Made by a program: the position numbers and the translations under genes. 18,410 bases of DNA. It comes from Gemmatimonadales bacterium (lineage in GTDB: Bacteria; Gemmatimonadota; Gemmatimonadetes; Gemmatimonadales; GWC2-71-9). The DNA is taken from positions 1 through 18,410 of the forward strand of contig JAWKQM010000021.1 of assembly GCA_041390145.1 (NCBI GenBank), given 5' to 3'. Numbering within the stretch: position 1 is the first letter of the stretch; the number at the start of each line of letters is the position of its first letter. Positions 6,650-14,315 of the stretch are shown here, one piece after another. The notes under the pieces are model-generated. The model saw only the letters and a list, made by a program, of their open reading frames with translations. It was not told the origin of the DNA and ran no database searches.

Positions 6650-7303
6650 CTAGTCGATGTCGTCGCGCGACTTGCCGAGGCTGAGGCGAATGCCCGCCTG
6701 CCCGGTGAACACCGTGCCCACGAGGTCGATGTCGTTGCCACCCGTGGCGGCGGAGACCGACCCGAAGACGTTCAGGATGCCGACCCGGACTTCCACACCG
6801 CCGACGGCCTGCATGAACCCGTAGCTGCCGTAGTCCTCGGCCTGCTGCTGGTTCGCCTGCCGCTCGGTGTTGTCGACGAAGGTGCCCTGAACCTGGAGGT
6901 TCGAGAGGGTCTGGATGCCCCAGCCGATGCCCACGAAGGGCTGGACATGGGACTTGAGGGGATACGCCATCAGCATGAAGTAGAAGCGATTGATATTGTC
7001 GAAGTTGACCAGGCGGCTGGGGCCGACCCCCGCTGCGTCGGGCATGGAGGCGGTTTCACCGCTGCCGAGGCCGATGTCTGCCGCCAGGAGCAGGGCAGCT
7101 CGCTTGGCGGTGATCAGCGCATTCACCCCGAACATCGGGATGGTGCCGCGGGACTGGGCGTCGGTCTCGAAGTTCATGCCGCCCACGGAGGCGCCGACAT
7201 AGAAGCGATTGGCGCCCACACCAGCGGACTGGGCGCTGAGCGAGGTGGCGCCGGCAAGGGCTGCCAGGCCGAGCGTCGCAAGGGCACGGGTGAGCACACG
7301 CAT
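6650..7303 (-). CDS. Outer-membrane beta-barrel-like protein with signal peptide
   Basis: This is a 217-residue secreted protein, probably a small outer-membrane beta-barrel. ATG 7303 has an ideal AGGAGG (7316-7311) 7 nt upstream. The N-terminus is a classical Sec signal peptide (MRVLTRALATLGLAALAGATSLSAQ), with likely cleavage after LSA. The mature part has short alternating hydrophobic strands with glycines and aromatics, such as RFYVGASVGGMNFET, FYFMLMAYPL, HVQPFVGIGWGIQTL, GSYGFMQAVGGVEVRVG and FTGQAGIRLSLG, as in OmpA/OmpW-sized barrels. No catalytic motif or OmpA peptidoglycan-binding domain is visible, so it is structural or a small porin. It ends at the terminator at 6599-6628. The specific family cannot be named from sequence alone. 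Confidence 0.82.
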   Translation of the reverse strand: MRVLTRALATLGLAALAGATSLSAQSAGVGANRFYVGASVGGMNFETDAQSRGTIPMFGVNALITAKRAALLLAADIGLGSGETASMPDAAGVGPSRLVNFDNINRFYFMLMAYPLKSHVQPFVGIGWGIQTLSNLQVQGTFVDNTERQANQQQAEDYGSYGFMQAVGGVEVRVGILNVFGSVSAATGGNDIDLVGTVFTGQAGIRLSLGKSRDDID

Positions 7304-7595
7304 CAGTCTGCCTCCTGGAAGAATCGGCCCAAGGGGGTCCGAGGACCGGTCACGGCACTGCGAATGGTGTCACCTTCGGGCAAATTCCTTGCCCCCACGG
7401 CCATGGGGGGAAGGAACAAGGCCTGTCCAAGATAGGAAGGATTGGTCTAAAACACTAGACCCCAAGGGGTTGACCTAGGTCAGCTCGGGCAGATTGGGAG
7501 CGTCCTGGGGGTGGGGGAGACGGGGGGGGGCCGCGCACCGACTTGCAGGGTGACGCGGCGGTTGCAAGACGCCTAGGTCAAGGCGGGGGGCCTGT
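7304..7595. promoter_or_regulatory. Palindrome-rich gap upstream of the beta-barrel gene
   Basis: Within this gap without coding signal are GGTCTA-N6-TAGACC (7444-7461), CCCC-AA-GGGG (7460-7469), and TTGACCTAGGTCAG (7470-7483), whose core TGACCTAGGTCA is a perfect 12-bp palindrome. CCTAGGTCA recurs at 7572-7580 within GCCTAGGTCAAGGC. GGGCAA-N5-TTGCCC lies near 7379-7395. The TTGAC-N4-GTCA(A) form resembles a Crp/Fnr-family site, but no clear -35/-10 pair is evident. The region probably holds the promoter and operator of the beta-barrel gene and the 3' end of the kbl transcript. Confidence 0.5.
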
Positions 7596-8795
7596 TTAGA
7601 TCAGCCCCAGCTTCGTCCCCACCTTCTTGAACGCCGCGAGGGCCTCATCCAGGTCGGCCCTCGTATGAGCCGCGGACACCTGGCAGCGGACCCGGGCCTG
7701 CCCCTGGGGTACGACCGGGAACCCGAATCCCGTCACGAACACCCCCTCGTCGAGGAGCATGTTGCTCATCTTGATGGCCGCCGCGGTCTCGCCGAGGATG
7801 ACCGGGATGATCGGCGTCTCGCCGGGGAGCGGCGCAAAGCCGAGCCCGAGGAGCTGCTCCCTGAAGTAGTTCGCGTTCTCACGGAGCCGGGTGACCCGTT
7901 CCGGGTGCTGCTCCAGGAACTCGATGCTGGCCAGCGCGCTGCCCGCCACGGTGGCCGGCAGGGCATTGGAAAAGAGCTGCGGCCGTGCCCGCTGGGTCAG
8001 GTAGTCGCAGACCTCGGCGGTGCCCGCCACGAAGCCCCCGGCCGCCCCGCCCAGAGCCTTGCCGAGGGTCGAGGTGATGATGTCCACCTCCCCCACCATC
8101 CCGAAGTGCTCGGCGGTGCCGCGGCCGGTCTTGCCGAGCACGCCGGTTGAATGGGAGTCGTCCACCACCAGCACCGCCCCGTACTCGCGACAGATGGTCG
8201 CGATGTCGGGGAGCTTGGCAATGGCCCCTTCCATCGAAAAGACGCCGTCGGTAATCACCATCTTCACCTTGCGGTCGGTGGCGGCGGCGAGCTTGGCGCG
8301 CAGGTCGTCGAGGTCGCCGTGCTTGTAGACGCCGGTCTGGCACTTGGTGATCGCCTTGGCGAGCCGCAGGCCGTCGATGATGGAGGCGTGGTTGAGCTGG
8401 TCGCTCAGGATGAGGTCGTGTTCGGTGAGCAGGGTGCCGGGGACCGCCTCGTTCGCGTTCCAGCAGCTCACGAAGCTGAGGGAGGCCGACGTCCCGACCA
8501 GCCGCGCGCAGGCCTGCTCCAGCTCCCGGTGGATCGAGAAGGTGCCGCAGATGAAACGGACCGAGCCGGTGCCGGCGCCGTACCGGTCGAGCGCCTTCTT
8601 GCCCGCCGCCACGACCGCCGGCTCGTTGGACAGCCCGAGGTAGTTGTTGGAGGAGAGGATGATGACGGAACCGCGCCCCTCCATCTCCACCCGCGCGGCC
8701 TGCGGGCTGGCCAGGTAGTTGAGTGTCTTGTACACGCCGTCGGCCTTGAACTGCGCCAGCTCGGCATGGATGCGTGCGTCGAGGTTGTTGCTCAC
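7596..8795 (-). CDS. kbl: 2-amino-3-ketobutyrate CoA ligase (glycine C-acetyltransferase)
   Basis: This PLP enzyme cleaves 2-amino-3-ketobutyrate with CoA to glycine and acetyl-CoA, the second step of threonine breakdown. It has 399 residues from GTG 8795, matching the E. coli enzyme (398). Family motifs are present: SSNNYLGLS (about 48-56), GTGSVRFICGT, the PLP-stacking His in NHASIIDG (about 136-143), VVDDSHSTGVLG (Asp212, His215) and the Schiff-base lysine in STLGKALGG (Lys246). GTG was chosen because it overlaps the tdh stop by 4 bp (GTGA), so the two enzymes of the pathway are translationally coupled. An upstream frame extension would only read tdh out of frame. The enzyme looks intact and cytosolic. 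Confidence 0.97.
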   Translation of the reverse strand: MSNNLDARIHAELAQFKADGVYKTLNYLASPQAARVEMEGRGSVIILSSNNYLGLSNEPAVVAAGKKALDRYGAGTGSVRFICGTFSIHRELEQACARLVGTSASLSFVSCWNANEAVPGTLLTEHDLILSDQLNHASIIDGLRLAKAITKCQTGVYKHGDLDDLRAKLAAATDRKVKMVITDGVFSMEGAIAKLPDIATICREYGAVLVVDDSHSTGVLGKTGRGTAEHFGMVGEVDIITSTLGKALGGAAGGFVAGTAEVCDYLTQRARPQLFSNALPATVAGSALASIEFLEQHPERVTRLRENANYFREQLLGLGFAPLPGETPIIPVILGETAAAIKMSNMLLDEGVFVTGFGFPVVPQGQARVRCQVSAAHTRADLDEALAAFKKVGTKLGLI

Positions 8796-9835
8796 GAGCC
8801 AATCTCCAGGATGACCTTGCCGGCCTGCCCGTCCTTGATGACCTGGATGGCGTCGGCAATCTTGTCGAGTGGGAAACGGTGGGTCACGACCGGCATCGGG
8901 TCGATCTGCCCCGCCCGCAGGTACCGCTGCATGACATGCCAGGTGTGGTACATCTTGCGCCCGGTCACGCCGTAGAGCGTCAGGCCCTTGAAAATGATGT
9001 CCCGCGCAAAGCTGACCTCGGTCGTCTTGCTCGGCGTGCCGAGCAGGTTGACGCGGCCGCCGAGGCGGGCCACCGCGAAGGCCTGGGCGTGACCGGCGGG
9101 GTGGCCGCTCATTTCGCACACGAGATCGACGCCGTCGCCGTTGGTCAGTTCCTTCACGCGCGCGGGCACGTCATCCCTGGTCGGATTGAGCGTAACGTGC
9201 GCCCCCATCTGCTTCGCGATGCCGAGCCGCTTGTCGTTGAGGTCGCTGGCAATGACCAGCGAGGCGCCGGCAGCGCGAGCCACCCCGACGGCAAAGCAGC
9301 CGATGGGGCCGCACCCCAGCACCAGCACCGCGCTCCCGATCACGGCGTCGCCCTCGAGCACGGTGTGGAAGGCGTTCCCCATCGGGTCCATGATGGCGCC
9401 GATTTCGGTGGGGATGCCGCCGAGCTTCATCACGTTGGAGGCGGGCATCGCGATGTAGTCGGCAAAGGCGCCGTCGCGGTCCACGCCGATGATCGAGGTG
9501 CGCTGGCAGAGGTGCCCGTTGCCGGTGCGGCACTGCAGGCAGTGCCCGCAGATTATGTGCCCTTCGGCGGTCACGAGGTCGCCGACGTCGAGCAGCCCCT
9601 CCGCCTCCGCCTCCGGCCCCAGCTGCTCGATCCGCCCGGCGAATTCGTGGCCGATCACCACGGGGGGCTTCAGCCGGTTGCTGGCCCAGGAGTCCCACTC
9701 CCAGATATGGAGGTCGGTGCCGCAGACGCCCGCGTGATGCACGCGGATCAGGACATCGTTGGGGCCGCAGGCGGGGATGGGCACTTCCCGCAGCTCCATG
9801 CCGATGCCGGGGGCGGTTTTGACGAGTGCGCGCAT
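8792..9835 (-). CDS. tdh: L-threonine 3-dehydrogenase (zinc, NAD-dependent)
   Basis: It oxidises L-threonine to 2-amino-3-ketobutyrate using NAD+, feeding Kbl directly. This medium-chain dehydrogenase has 347 residues. Catalytic zinc ligands Cys38 (GVCGTDLHI) and His63-Glu64 (GHEF) are at the positions known for E. coli Tdh. Four structural-zinc cysteines follow at 96, 99, 102 and 110 (CGHCLQC...C). The NAD-binding loop GCGPIG lies at 174-179, followed by a Rossmann acidic residue (ASDLNDKR). ATG 9835 fits the family N-terminus. No strong Shine-Dalgarno precedes it, but a TATATT (9868-9863, - strand) lies about 28 nt upstream as a possible own -10. The gene sits 47 bp after the formate dehydrogenase stop, so read-through from that gene is also likely. 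Confidence 0.97.
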   Translation of the reverse strand: MRALVKTAPGIGMELREVPIPACGPNDVLIRVHHAGVCGTDLHIWEWDSWASNRLKPPVVIGHEFAGRIEQLGPEAEAEGLLDVGDLVTAEGHIICGHCLQCRTGNGHLCQRTSIIGVDRDGAFADYIAMPASNVMKLGGIPTEIGAIMDPMGNAFHTVLEGDAVIGSAVLVLGCGPIGCFAVGVARAAGASLVIASDLNDKRLGIAKQMGAHVTLNPTRDDVPARVKELTNGDGVDLVCEMSGHPAGHAQAFAVARLGGRVNLLGTPSKTTEVSFARDIIFKGLTLYGVTGRKMYHTWHVMQRYLRAGQIDPMPVVTHRFPLDKIADAIQVIKDGQAGKVILEIGS

Positions 9836-9862
9836 GGAGAGCCGGGGTTGGGGTAGGGCGGA

Positions 9863-9868
9863 AATATA
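9863..9868 (-). promoter_or_regulatory. Possible -10 element (TATATT) for tdh-kbl
   Basis: CTATATTT in the 47-bp gap before tdh matches the CTATATTTT found before the acyl-CoA ligase. No convincing -35 is visible. It may give tdh-kbl a promoter independent of the formate dehydrogenase gene. Confidence 0.35.
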
Positions 9869-9882
9869 GCGAGGATGGCGGA

Positions 9883-12813
9883 CTAGGCCCGCTCGATGCG
9901 CACCGCGCTCACCTTGAAGCTCGCGATCTTCGCATAGGGGTCGAGCGCCGGGTTGGTCAACAGGTTGGCCGCCGCTTCCCGGTAGTGCATCGGCACGAAC
10001 ACCTGGCCGCGGGCCTGCCGGCCCGAGGCGCGCACGCCGATCAGGATGCTGCCGCGCCGGGAGGTGATGCGCACCGTCTCGCCATCGGACACGCCGAGCT
10101 CGGCGACATCCTCCGGGTTCATCTCCACGGTGGGCACTGGCTCCCGGGAGTCGAGGCCGGTGGAGCGCCGTGTCATGGTGCCGGTGTGCCAGTGGTACAT
10201 CTGGCGGCCGGTGCCCATCACGAACGGGTATTCGGCGTCCGGCAGCTCGTTGGGCTGCAGGAACTCCACCGGAACGAAGAGCGCCCGGCCGTCGGGCGTC
10301 GGGAACTTGTCCGCGAAGAGGAAGGCCGTGCCGTCGGAATCCTCCGTCAGCACCGGGTACTGCAGGCCGAAGTTGTGACGCCGGAGGCCGTCGTAGGTGA
10401 CGCCGCGCCACGAGGGCGTGACCGACGCGATTTCCCGCATCACGTCCTCGGCGCCGGCGTATTGACTCTTGAGCCCGAGGCGCTCGGTCAGGTCGATCAG
10501 GATATCGAGATCGCGGCGGGCCTGGCCGGGAGGCGACAGGGCGGGGGAGGAGAGCTGGATGCGCCGTTCGGTGTTGGCGAAGGTCCCCTCCTTCTCTGCG
10601 AACGACGAGCCCGGCAGCACCACGTCAGCCCACCGTGCGGTGTCGGTCAGGAAGAGGTCCTGCACGCCGAGGAACTCGAGACCCCGCACCCACTCCTCCG
10701 CGTGCGCCACGTCGGGGTCGGAGATGACCGGGTTCTCGCCCATGATGTACAGACCACGCACCCCGCTGCCGGGCTTGGTCATTTCCGTCACCATCAAACC
10801 GTCCTGCAGGGACAGCGCATCCTCGGGGAGCCCCCACGCCTTGGCGTAGTCGGCGCGGTTCTCCGGCTTGGTCACGGAACGGTAGTCGGTGTACGCGAAG
10901 GGGATGGCGCCGACGTCGCTGGCGCCCTGCACGTTGTTCTGGCCGCGGATCGGCAGCATCGCCGCACCCCACCGGCCGATCATCCCGCACGCCAGCAGCA
11001 TGTTGAGCAGACTGGCCACAATGTCGGTGCCGCTCGCGTGCTGGGTCAGCCCCATGGCCCAGAGTGTCGAGGTGTTCGGGCCGCCGGCGTACAGCTCGGC
11101 GGCCAAGGCAATCTTCTCGGCGGGCACGCCGGTGAGCTTCTGCCCAATCTCGAGCGTGTAGGGCGCCACGGCGGCGCGCACCTGGTCGAACTCCTTCGTC
11201 CGGGTGCGGATGAACTCCTTGTTCTCGAGCCCCTTGGCCAGGATGTGATTGAGCATGGTACTGTAGAGCGCCACGTCGGTGCCGGGCAGGAGCTGCAGGT
11301 GCACGTCGGCCAGGGCGGCCAGTTCGGTGCGCCGCACGTCGGCCACGACCAGCTTGGCGCCCTTGGTCACCGCCCGCTTGATCAGCGCGCCGAAGACCGG
11401 GTGGTTCTCGGTGGTGTTGGCGCCGGAGATGAAGATGACATCGCACGCCTCCTCGATTTCGCGCATCGAGCCCGAGGCCGCCGAGGTGCTGAGGGCGCGG
11501 CTCATGGCCGACACCGAGGTGGAATGGCAGAGCCGGGTGCAGTGGTCCACGCTGTTGGTGCCGAGGGCGCCGCGCACCATCCGCATGAAGAGGTAGTTGT
11601 CCTCGTTGCTGCACTTGGCGGAGGAGAGGGCGGCAAGTGCGCGGGGACCGTGCTCGGCCTTGATGCGGAGGAGTTCCTGGGCGGTGAGGCTCATCGCCTC
11701 CTCCCAGGTGGCCTCGCGGAAGGCGTCATACCACTCGGCGGGGGTGGTGGCGCGGTCGCGCACGTCGCCGTCGCCCACGATCGGCAGCCCGGTCTGGGGC
11801 GGCTTCCCGATGCTGCGCTTCGGGGGGCGCGGCTTCTTGCCGCCGCCGATTTCCTCGATGGTCTGCCACGGGCCCTCGCGGTGGCGCGGCATTTCGCCGG
11901 TCCAGCGCCAGCGCCCGCCTTCCTGCACCCACCCCTTCCGGATTAGCGGCACGGTGAGTCGATCGCGATGCTGCGCGTAGTCGGTGCCGAACCGTCCCTT
12001 GACGCAGGTGCTGCCCTGGTTCGGGGTGTTCTCCTCGATCCACGGCGATGTCACGCGCACCAGCTCGCCGTCCTTCACGTGCAGGTCGACCTGGCAGCCG
12101 ACGCCGCAGTAGGGACAGACGGAGCGGGTGACGGTGTCGGGATGGCGGACCGCTTCGGCACCGAAGCGCTCGCGGGGAATGACCTCGAAGATGGCGCCGG
12201 TGGGGCAGACCCGGACGCACTCGCCGCACCAGGTGCAGCCGGCGTGGTCGGGGTCGCCGTCGCCGCCGACGATGATTTCGGTGTGGGTGCCGCGCTGACC
12301 CACGTCGAGCACACCCACTTCCTGGATATCGTCGCAGGCGCGCACGCAGCGGGTGCAGAGGATGCAGAGCGACATGTCGTGCTGGATCATCACGTCGCCG
12401 GGGCGGGTGTCGCCACCGCGGAGGCCGAGGGGCTGCGTCGTGGGAATCGGCACATTGTACTGCTTCACATACTGCTCGAACTCGTTGCGCGGGGGTGGCG
12501 CGCTGCCGTTGCCGCGCAGGTGCTCGAGGGGATAGCGCTCCAGCAGCATGCCGAGCACGCCGCGGCGGTTGTCGGCGGCAGCGTCGCTCTCGGTCTCGAC
12601 CACCATGCCGTCCGCCGCCGGCGTGGCGCAGGCGGGGAGGAGCTTGTTCTGTCCCTCGACGGAGACGAGGCAGATGCGGCAGTTGCCGACGTTGGGAAGC
12701 TTCGGATACCAGCAGAGGGTGGGGATCTCGACACCGTGCGCGCGCGCCGCATCGAGGATCGTGTCACCCTCGGCGATCGGCACGGTCTGTCCGTTGACTG
12801 TCAGCGAAGGCAT
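9883..12813 (-). CDS. Formate dehydrogenase alpha subunit (Mo/W-bisPGD, NAD-linked type, Cys-ligated)
   Basis: It oxidises formate to CO2 at a molybdenum or tungsten bis-pterin centre. It has 976 residues. Domains in order: NuoG-like [2Fe-2S] (Cys34, 45, 48, 62), two [4Fe-4S] ferredoxin clusters (Cys150/153/156/160 and Cys193/196/199/203), the catalytic-domain [4Fe-4S] (Cys233/236/240/270), the molybdopterin oxidoreductase domain with metal-ligating Cys429 in RLCHSTS (cysteine, not selenocysteine), and a C-terminal dinucleotide-binding domain with the GTGRQMYHWHTGTMTRRS signature. Residues about 293-366 form an extra basic, Pro/Lys-rich insertion before ATWEEAM, where relatives usually have only about 10-15 residues. 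The iron-sulfur-rich N-terminus indicates electrons go to a diaphorase subunit (NADH or ferredoxin linked), but no beta/gamma subunit or FdhD gene lies in the window. ATG 12813 gives the expected MPSLTVNGQTV start; the ribosome site is weak. Confidence 0.94.
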   Translation of the reverse strand: MPSLTVNGQTVPIAEGDTILDAARAHGVEIPTLCWYPKLPNVGNCRICLVSVEGQNKLLPACATPAADGMVVETESDAAADNRRGVLGMLLERYPLEHLRGNGSAPPPRNEFEQYVKQYNVPIPTTQPLGLRGGDTRPGDVMIQHDMSLCILCTRCVRACDDIQEVGVLDVGQRGTHTEIIVGGDGDPDHAGCTWCGECVRVCPTGAIFEVIPRERFGAEAVRHPDTVTRSVCPYCGVGCQVDLHVKDGELVRVTSPWIEENTPNQGSTCVKGRFGTDYAQHRDRLTVPLIRKGWVQEGGRWRWTGEMPRHREGPWQTIEEIGGGKKPRPPKRSIGKPPQTGLPIVGDGDVRDRATTPAEWYDAFREATWEEAMSLTAQELLRIKAEHGPRALAALSSAKCSNEDNYLFMRMVRGALGTNSVDHCTRLCHSTSVSAMSRALSTSAASGSMREIEEACDVIFISGANTTENHPVFGALIKRAVTKGAKLVVADVRRTELAALADVHLQLLPGTDVALYSTMLNHILAKGLENKEFIRTRTKEFDQVRAAVAPYTLEIGQKLTGVPAEKIALAAELYAGGPNTSTLWAMGLTQHASGTDIVASLLNMLLACGMIGRWGAAMLPIRGQNNVQGASDVGAIPFAYTDYRSVTKPENRADYAKAWGLPEDALSLQDGLMVTEMTKPGSGVRGLYIMGENPVISDPDVAHAEEWVRGLEFLGVQDLFLTDTARWADVVLPGSSFAEKEGTFANTERRIQLSSPALSPPGQARRDLDILIDLTERLGLKSQYAGAEDVMREIASVTPSWRGVTYDGLRRHNFGLQYPVLTEDSDGTAFLFADKFPTPDGRALFVPVEFLQPNELPDAEYPFVMGTGRQMYHWHTGTMTRRSTGLDSREPVPTVEMNPEDVAELGVSDGETVRITSRRGSILIGVRASGRQARGQVFVPMHYREAAANLLTNPALDPYAKIASFKVSAVRIERA

Positions 12814-12849
12814 CGTCGGGTACGACTCACGCGTGGAAGGGATGCTTCG

Positions 12850-12878
12850 ATTCTACGGGGCTCGAGGCGTGGCGGCAA
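12850..12878 (-). promoter_or_regulatory. Candidate sigma-70 promoter for the formate dehydrogenase gene
   Basis: On the - strand, TTGCCG (12878-12873), a 17-bp spacer and TAGAAT (12855-12850) give a reasonable -35/-10 pair. The start would be near 12843, leaving about a 30-nt leader before ATG 12813. The match is by eye only. Confidence 0.4.
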
Positions 12879-13006
12879 GGGGACAATCGCGCGCGCGACA
12901 ACGACTTCGCCCTGTCTTGGCTATTGCGCGAAAATCCAAATACGCGATGTTGTAATATCCGGATGGCCATTCGGGCCGGCGGAGCTACTCGTTATCGGAG
13001 GTCAGC

Positions 13007-13147
13007 ATGGCAGTCAAGAAGCGCGCAGCAAAGAAGGCGGCCAAGAAGGCGCCCGCGAAGAAGGCAGCCAAGAAGGCCGTGAAGAAGGCCCCTGCCAAGA
13101 AGAAGGCGCCCGCCAAGAAGAAGGCACCGGCGAAGAAGGGCAAGTAG
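13007..13147 (+). CDS. Histone H1-like lysine/alanine/proline-rich small protein
   Basis: This 46-residue protein consists almost entirely of Lys, Ala and Pro. It begins MAVKKRAAKKAAKK, continues with APAKK and KKAPAKK units and ends KKGK. About half the residues are lysine. It matches the basic tails of bacterial H1-like DNA-binding proteins (Hc1/HctA style and Lys-rich HU tails) but has no folded domain. A strong Shine-Dalgarno GGAGG (12997-13001) lies 5 nt before ATG 13007, and a GC hairpin (13164-13186) follows, so it is very likely expressed. It is divergent from the formate dehydrogenase gene. An AT-rich TGTAATAT at 12951-12958 is a weak -10 candidate. Its likely role is nucleoid or RNA binding in the cytosol by charge; no specific partner can be inferred. 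Confidence 0.85.
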   Translation: MAVKKRAAKKAAKKAPAKKAAKKAVKKAPAKKKAPAKKKAPAKKGK

Positions 13148-13163
13148 CTCCACCGGATGCAAC

Positions 13164-13186
13164 GGGGCCGGCCAGCCGCCGGCCCC
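13164..13186 (+). terminator. Terminator-like hairpin after the histone-like gene
   Basis: GGGGCCGGC and GCCGGCCCC form a perfect 9-bp stem around a CAGCC loop, 16 nt after the stop, followed by ATGCGTTT. The weak T tract makes it a moderate call. Confidence 0.6.
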
Positions 13187-13199
13187 ATGCGTTTCGCTC

Positions 13200-13248
13200 C
13201 GCATCACGAAGTGCTCCCCGTCACATCGCGCGTGGTCGCATCACGAAG
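13200..13248. repeat. Direct repeat CGCATCACGAAG, two copies
   Basis: Identical 12-bp copies at 13200-13211 and 13237-13248 lie in the gap before the lipoprotein gene. They could be paired regulator sites or a small duplication. Confidence 0.6.
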
Positions 13249-13277
13249 GGTCCGGATTGTGCGGGCTCAGTCCAGGC

Positions 13278-14255
13278 ATGAGCATTCCCGCCAATTCTCG
13301 CGCTGCCATCACGGCATTCTGCCTCTGCGGTCTTGCTGCGTGCAGTAGTGACGCCGGACCCACCGGAGTCGAGCCGCCCCCGGGCTCCGCCGACCTCGGC
13401 GTAAACGCCTCCCTCAACGGACGCGTGCCGTTCCCATCCGACAACGCCTGGAATCTTCGGATCGACACGGCGTCGGTTGATCCGGCCTCGGATGTCCTCA
13501 TCGCCAGCATCGGCCTGAACACCAGCCTGCATCCCGACTGGGGTACGACCGAGACGTACTACGGCATCCCCTATATCGTCGTCGCCGGCAGCACGCCGAA
13601 GGTAGCGGTCGCCTTCGACTACGCCGACGAGAGCGACGTCGGCCCCTATCCGATTCCCGCGAACGCACCGATCGAGGGTGGGGCCGGGAGTTCGGGAGAC
13701 CGCCATATCCTCATCATCGATCGTGACAACTGGATTCTCTACGAACTCTACGCCGCGTACCCGCCAGCGGGTGGGCAGGGGTGGCGGGCGGGTTCCGGCG
13801 CGATCTTCGACCTGAACTCCAACGCGCTCCGCCCCGCAGGCTGGACCTCGGCCGACGCCGCCGGCCTTCCGATCTTTCCGGGGCTCGCCCGCTACGACGA
13901 AGTCGCGGCCGGCGCCATCAACCACGCACTCCGGTTCACCGCGGCCCAGACGCGCCAGGCCTATGTGCACCCGGCGCGGCATTGGGCGAGCTCGTCCACC
14001 GATCCCGCCCGCCCCCCGATGGGGATGCGGGTGCGGCTCAAGGCAACCTTCGACACGAGCGGGTACCCGCACGACGCGCGGGTCGTGCTCGATGCGCTCA
14101 AGAAGTACGGGATGATTCTCGCTGACAACGGCTCCAACTGGTATGTCTCCGGCGTGTCCGACACGCGGTGGGACCCTGCGATCTTCGATGCTTTCCGCAA
14201 TGTGAAGGGGAGTGACTTCGAGGTGGTGCGGATGGGGACGGTGGTGACGCCGTAG
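13278..14255 (+). CDS. Secreted lipoprotein of conserved unknown family
   Basis: I can assign no function. ATG 13278 gives a 325-residue protein with a lipoprotein signal: charged start, hydrophobic AITAFCLCG and lipobox L19-A-A-C22, so it should be lipidated at Cys22 and anchored in a membrane on the periplasmic or outer side. An in-frame GTG at 13257 would add seven residues and is less likely. The mature protein is soluble-looking, with no transmembrane segments or repeats. Distinct motifs are PFPSDNAWNLRID near the mature N-terminus, YYGIPYIVV, DESDVGPYPIP, GDRHILIIDRDNWILYELY, GSGAIFDLNSNALRP, AGLPIFPGLARYDE, INHALRFT, PPMGMRVRLKA, LKKYGMILADNGSNWYVSG and KGSDFEVV. From memory these recur in hypothetical proteins from soil bacteria. 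Conserved Asp, His and Asn residues hint at an enzyme or sugar-binding role, but that is speculation. It ends before the terminator at 14316. Confidence 0.85.
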   Translation: MSIPANSRAAITAFCLCGLAACSSDAGPTGVEPPPGSADLGVNASLNGRVPFPSDNAWNLRIDTASVDPASDVLIASIGLNTSLHPDWGTTETYYGIPYIVVAGSTPKVAVAFDYADESDVGPYPIPANAPIEGGAGSSGDRHILIIDRDNWILYELYAAYPPAGGQGWRAGSGAIFDLNSNALRPAGWTSADAAGLPIFPGLARYDEVAAGAINHALRFTAAQTRQAYVHPARHWASSSTDPARPPMGMRVRLKATFDTSGYPHDARVVLDALKKYGMILADNGSNWYVSGVSDTRWDPAIFDAFRNVKGSDFEVVRMGTVVTP

Positions 14256-14267
14256 GTGCACTTCTGT

Positions 14268-14309
14268 CATTGCGAGGAGGCCCCGGAGGGGCGGACGAAG
14301 CAATCTCGC
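14268..14309. repeat. Dispersed palindromic repeat of the CATTGCGAGG...GAAGCAATCTCGC type
   Basis: The element begins CATTGCGAGGAGGCCCC and ends GACGAAGCAATCTCGCAA. It contains nested inverted pairs: TTGCGAG with CTCGCAA at the ends, ATTGC with GCAAT, and an internal GCCCC-GGA-GGGGC hairpin. Repeats of this look are widespread between genes in several bacterial phyla. It sits directly after the lipoprotein stop. Confidence 0.7.
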
Positions 14310-14315
14310 AAACCA

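Noticed and set aside
9826..11946. 706-codon open frame on the + strand opposite the formate dehydrogenase gene
   Set aside because: His/Gly/Val-rich antisense shadow of a well-supported enzyme; no motif or ribosome site.
11968..13281. Open frame on the + strand spanning the formate dehydrogenase start and the mini-histone
   Set aside because: It reads antisense to the dehydrogenase and out of frame through the Lys/Ala gene, giving Gln/Glu/Gly repeats.
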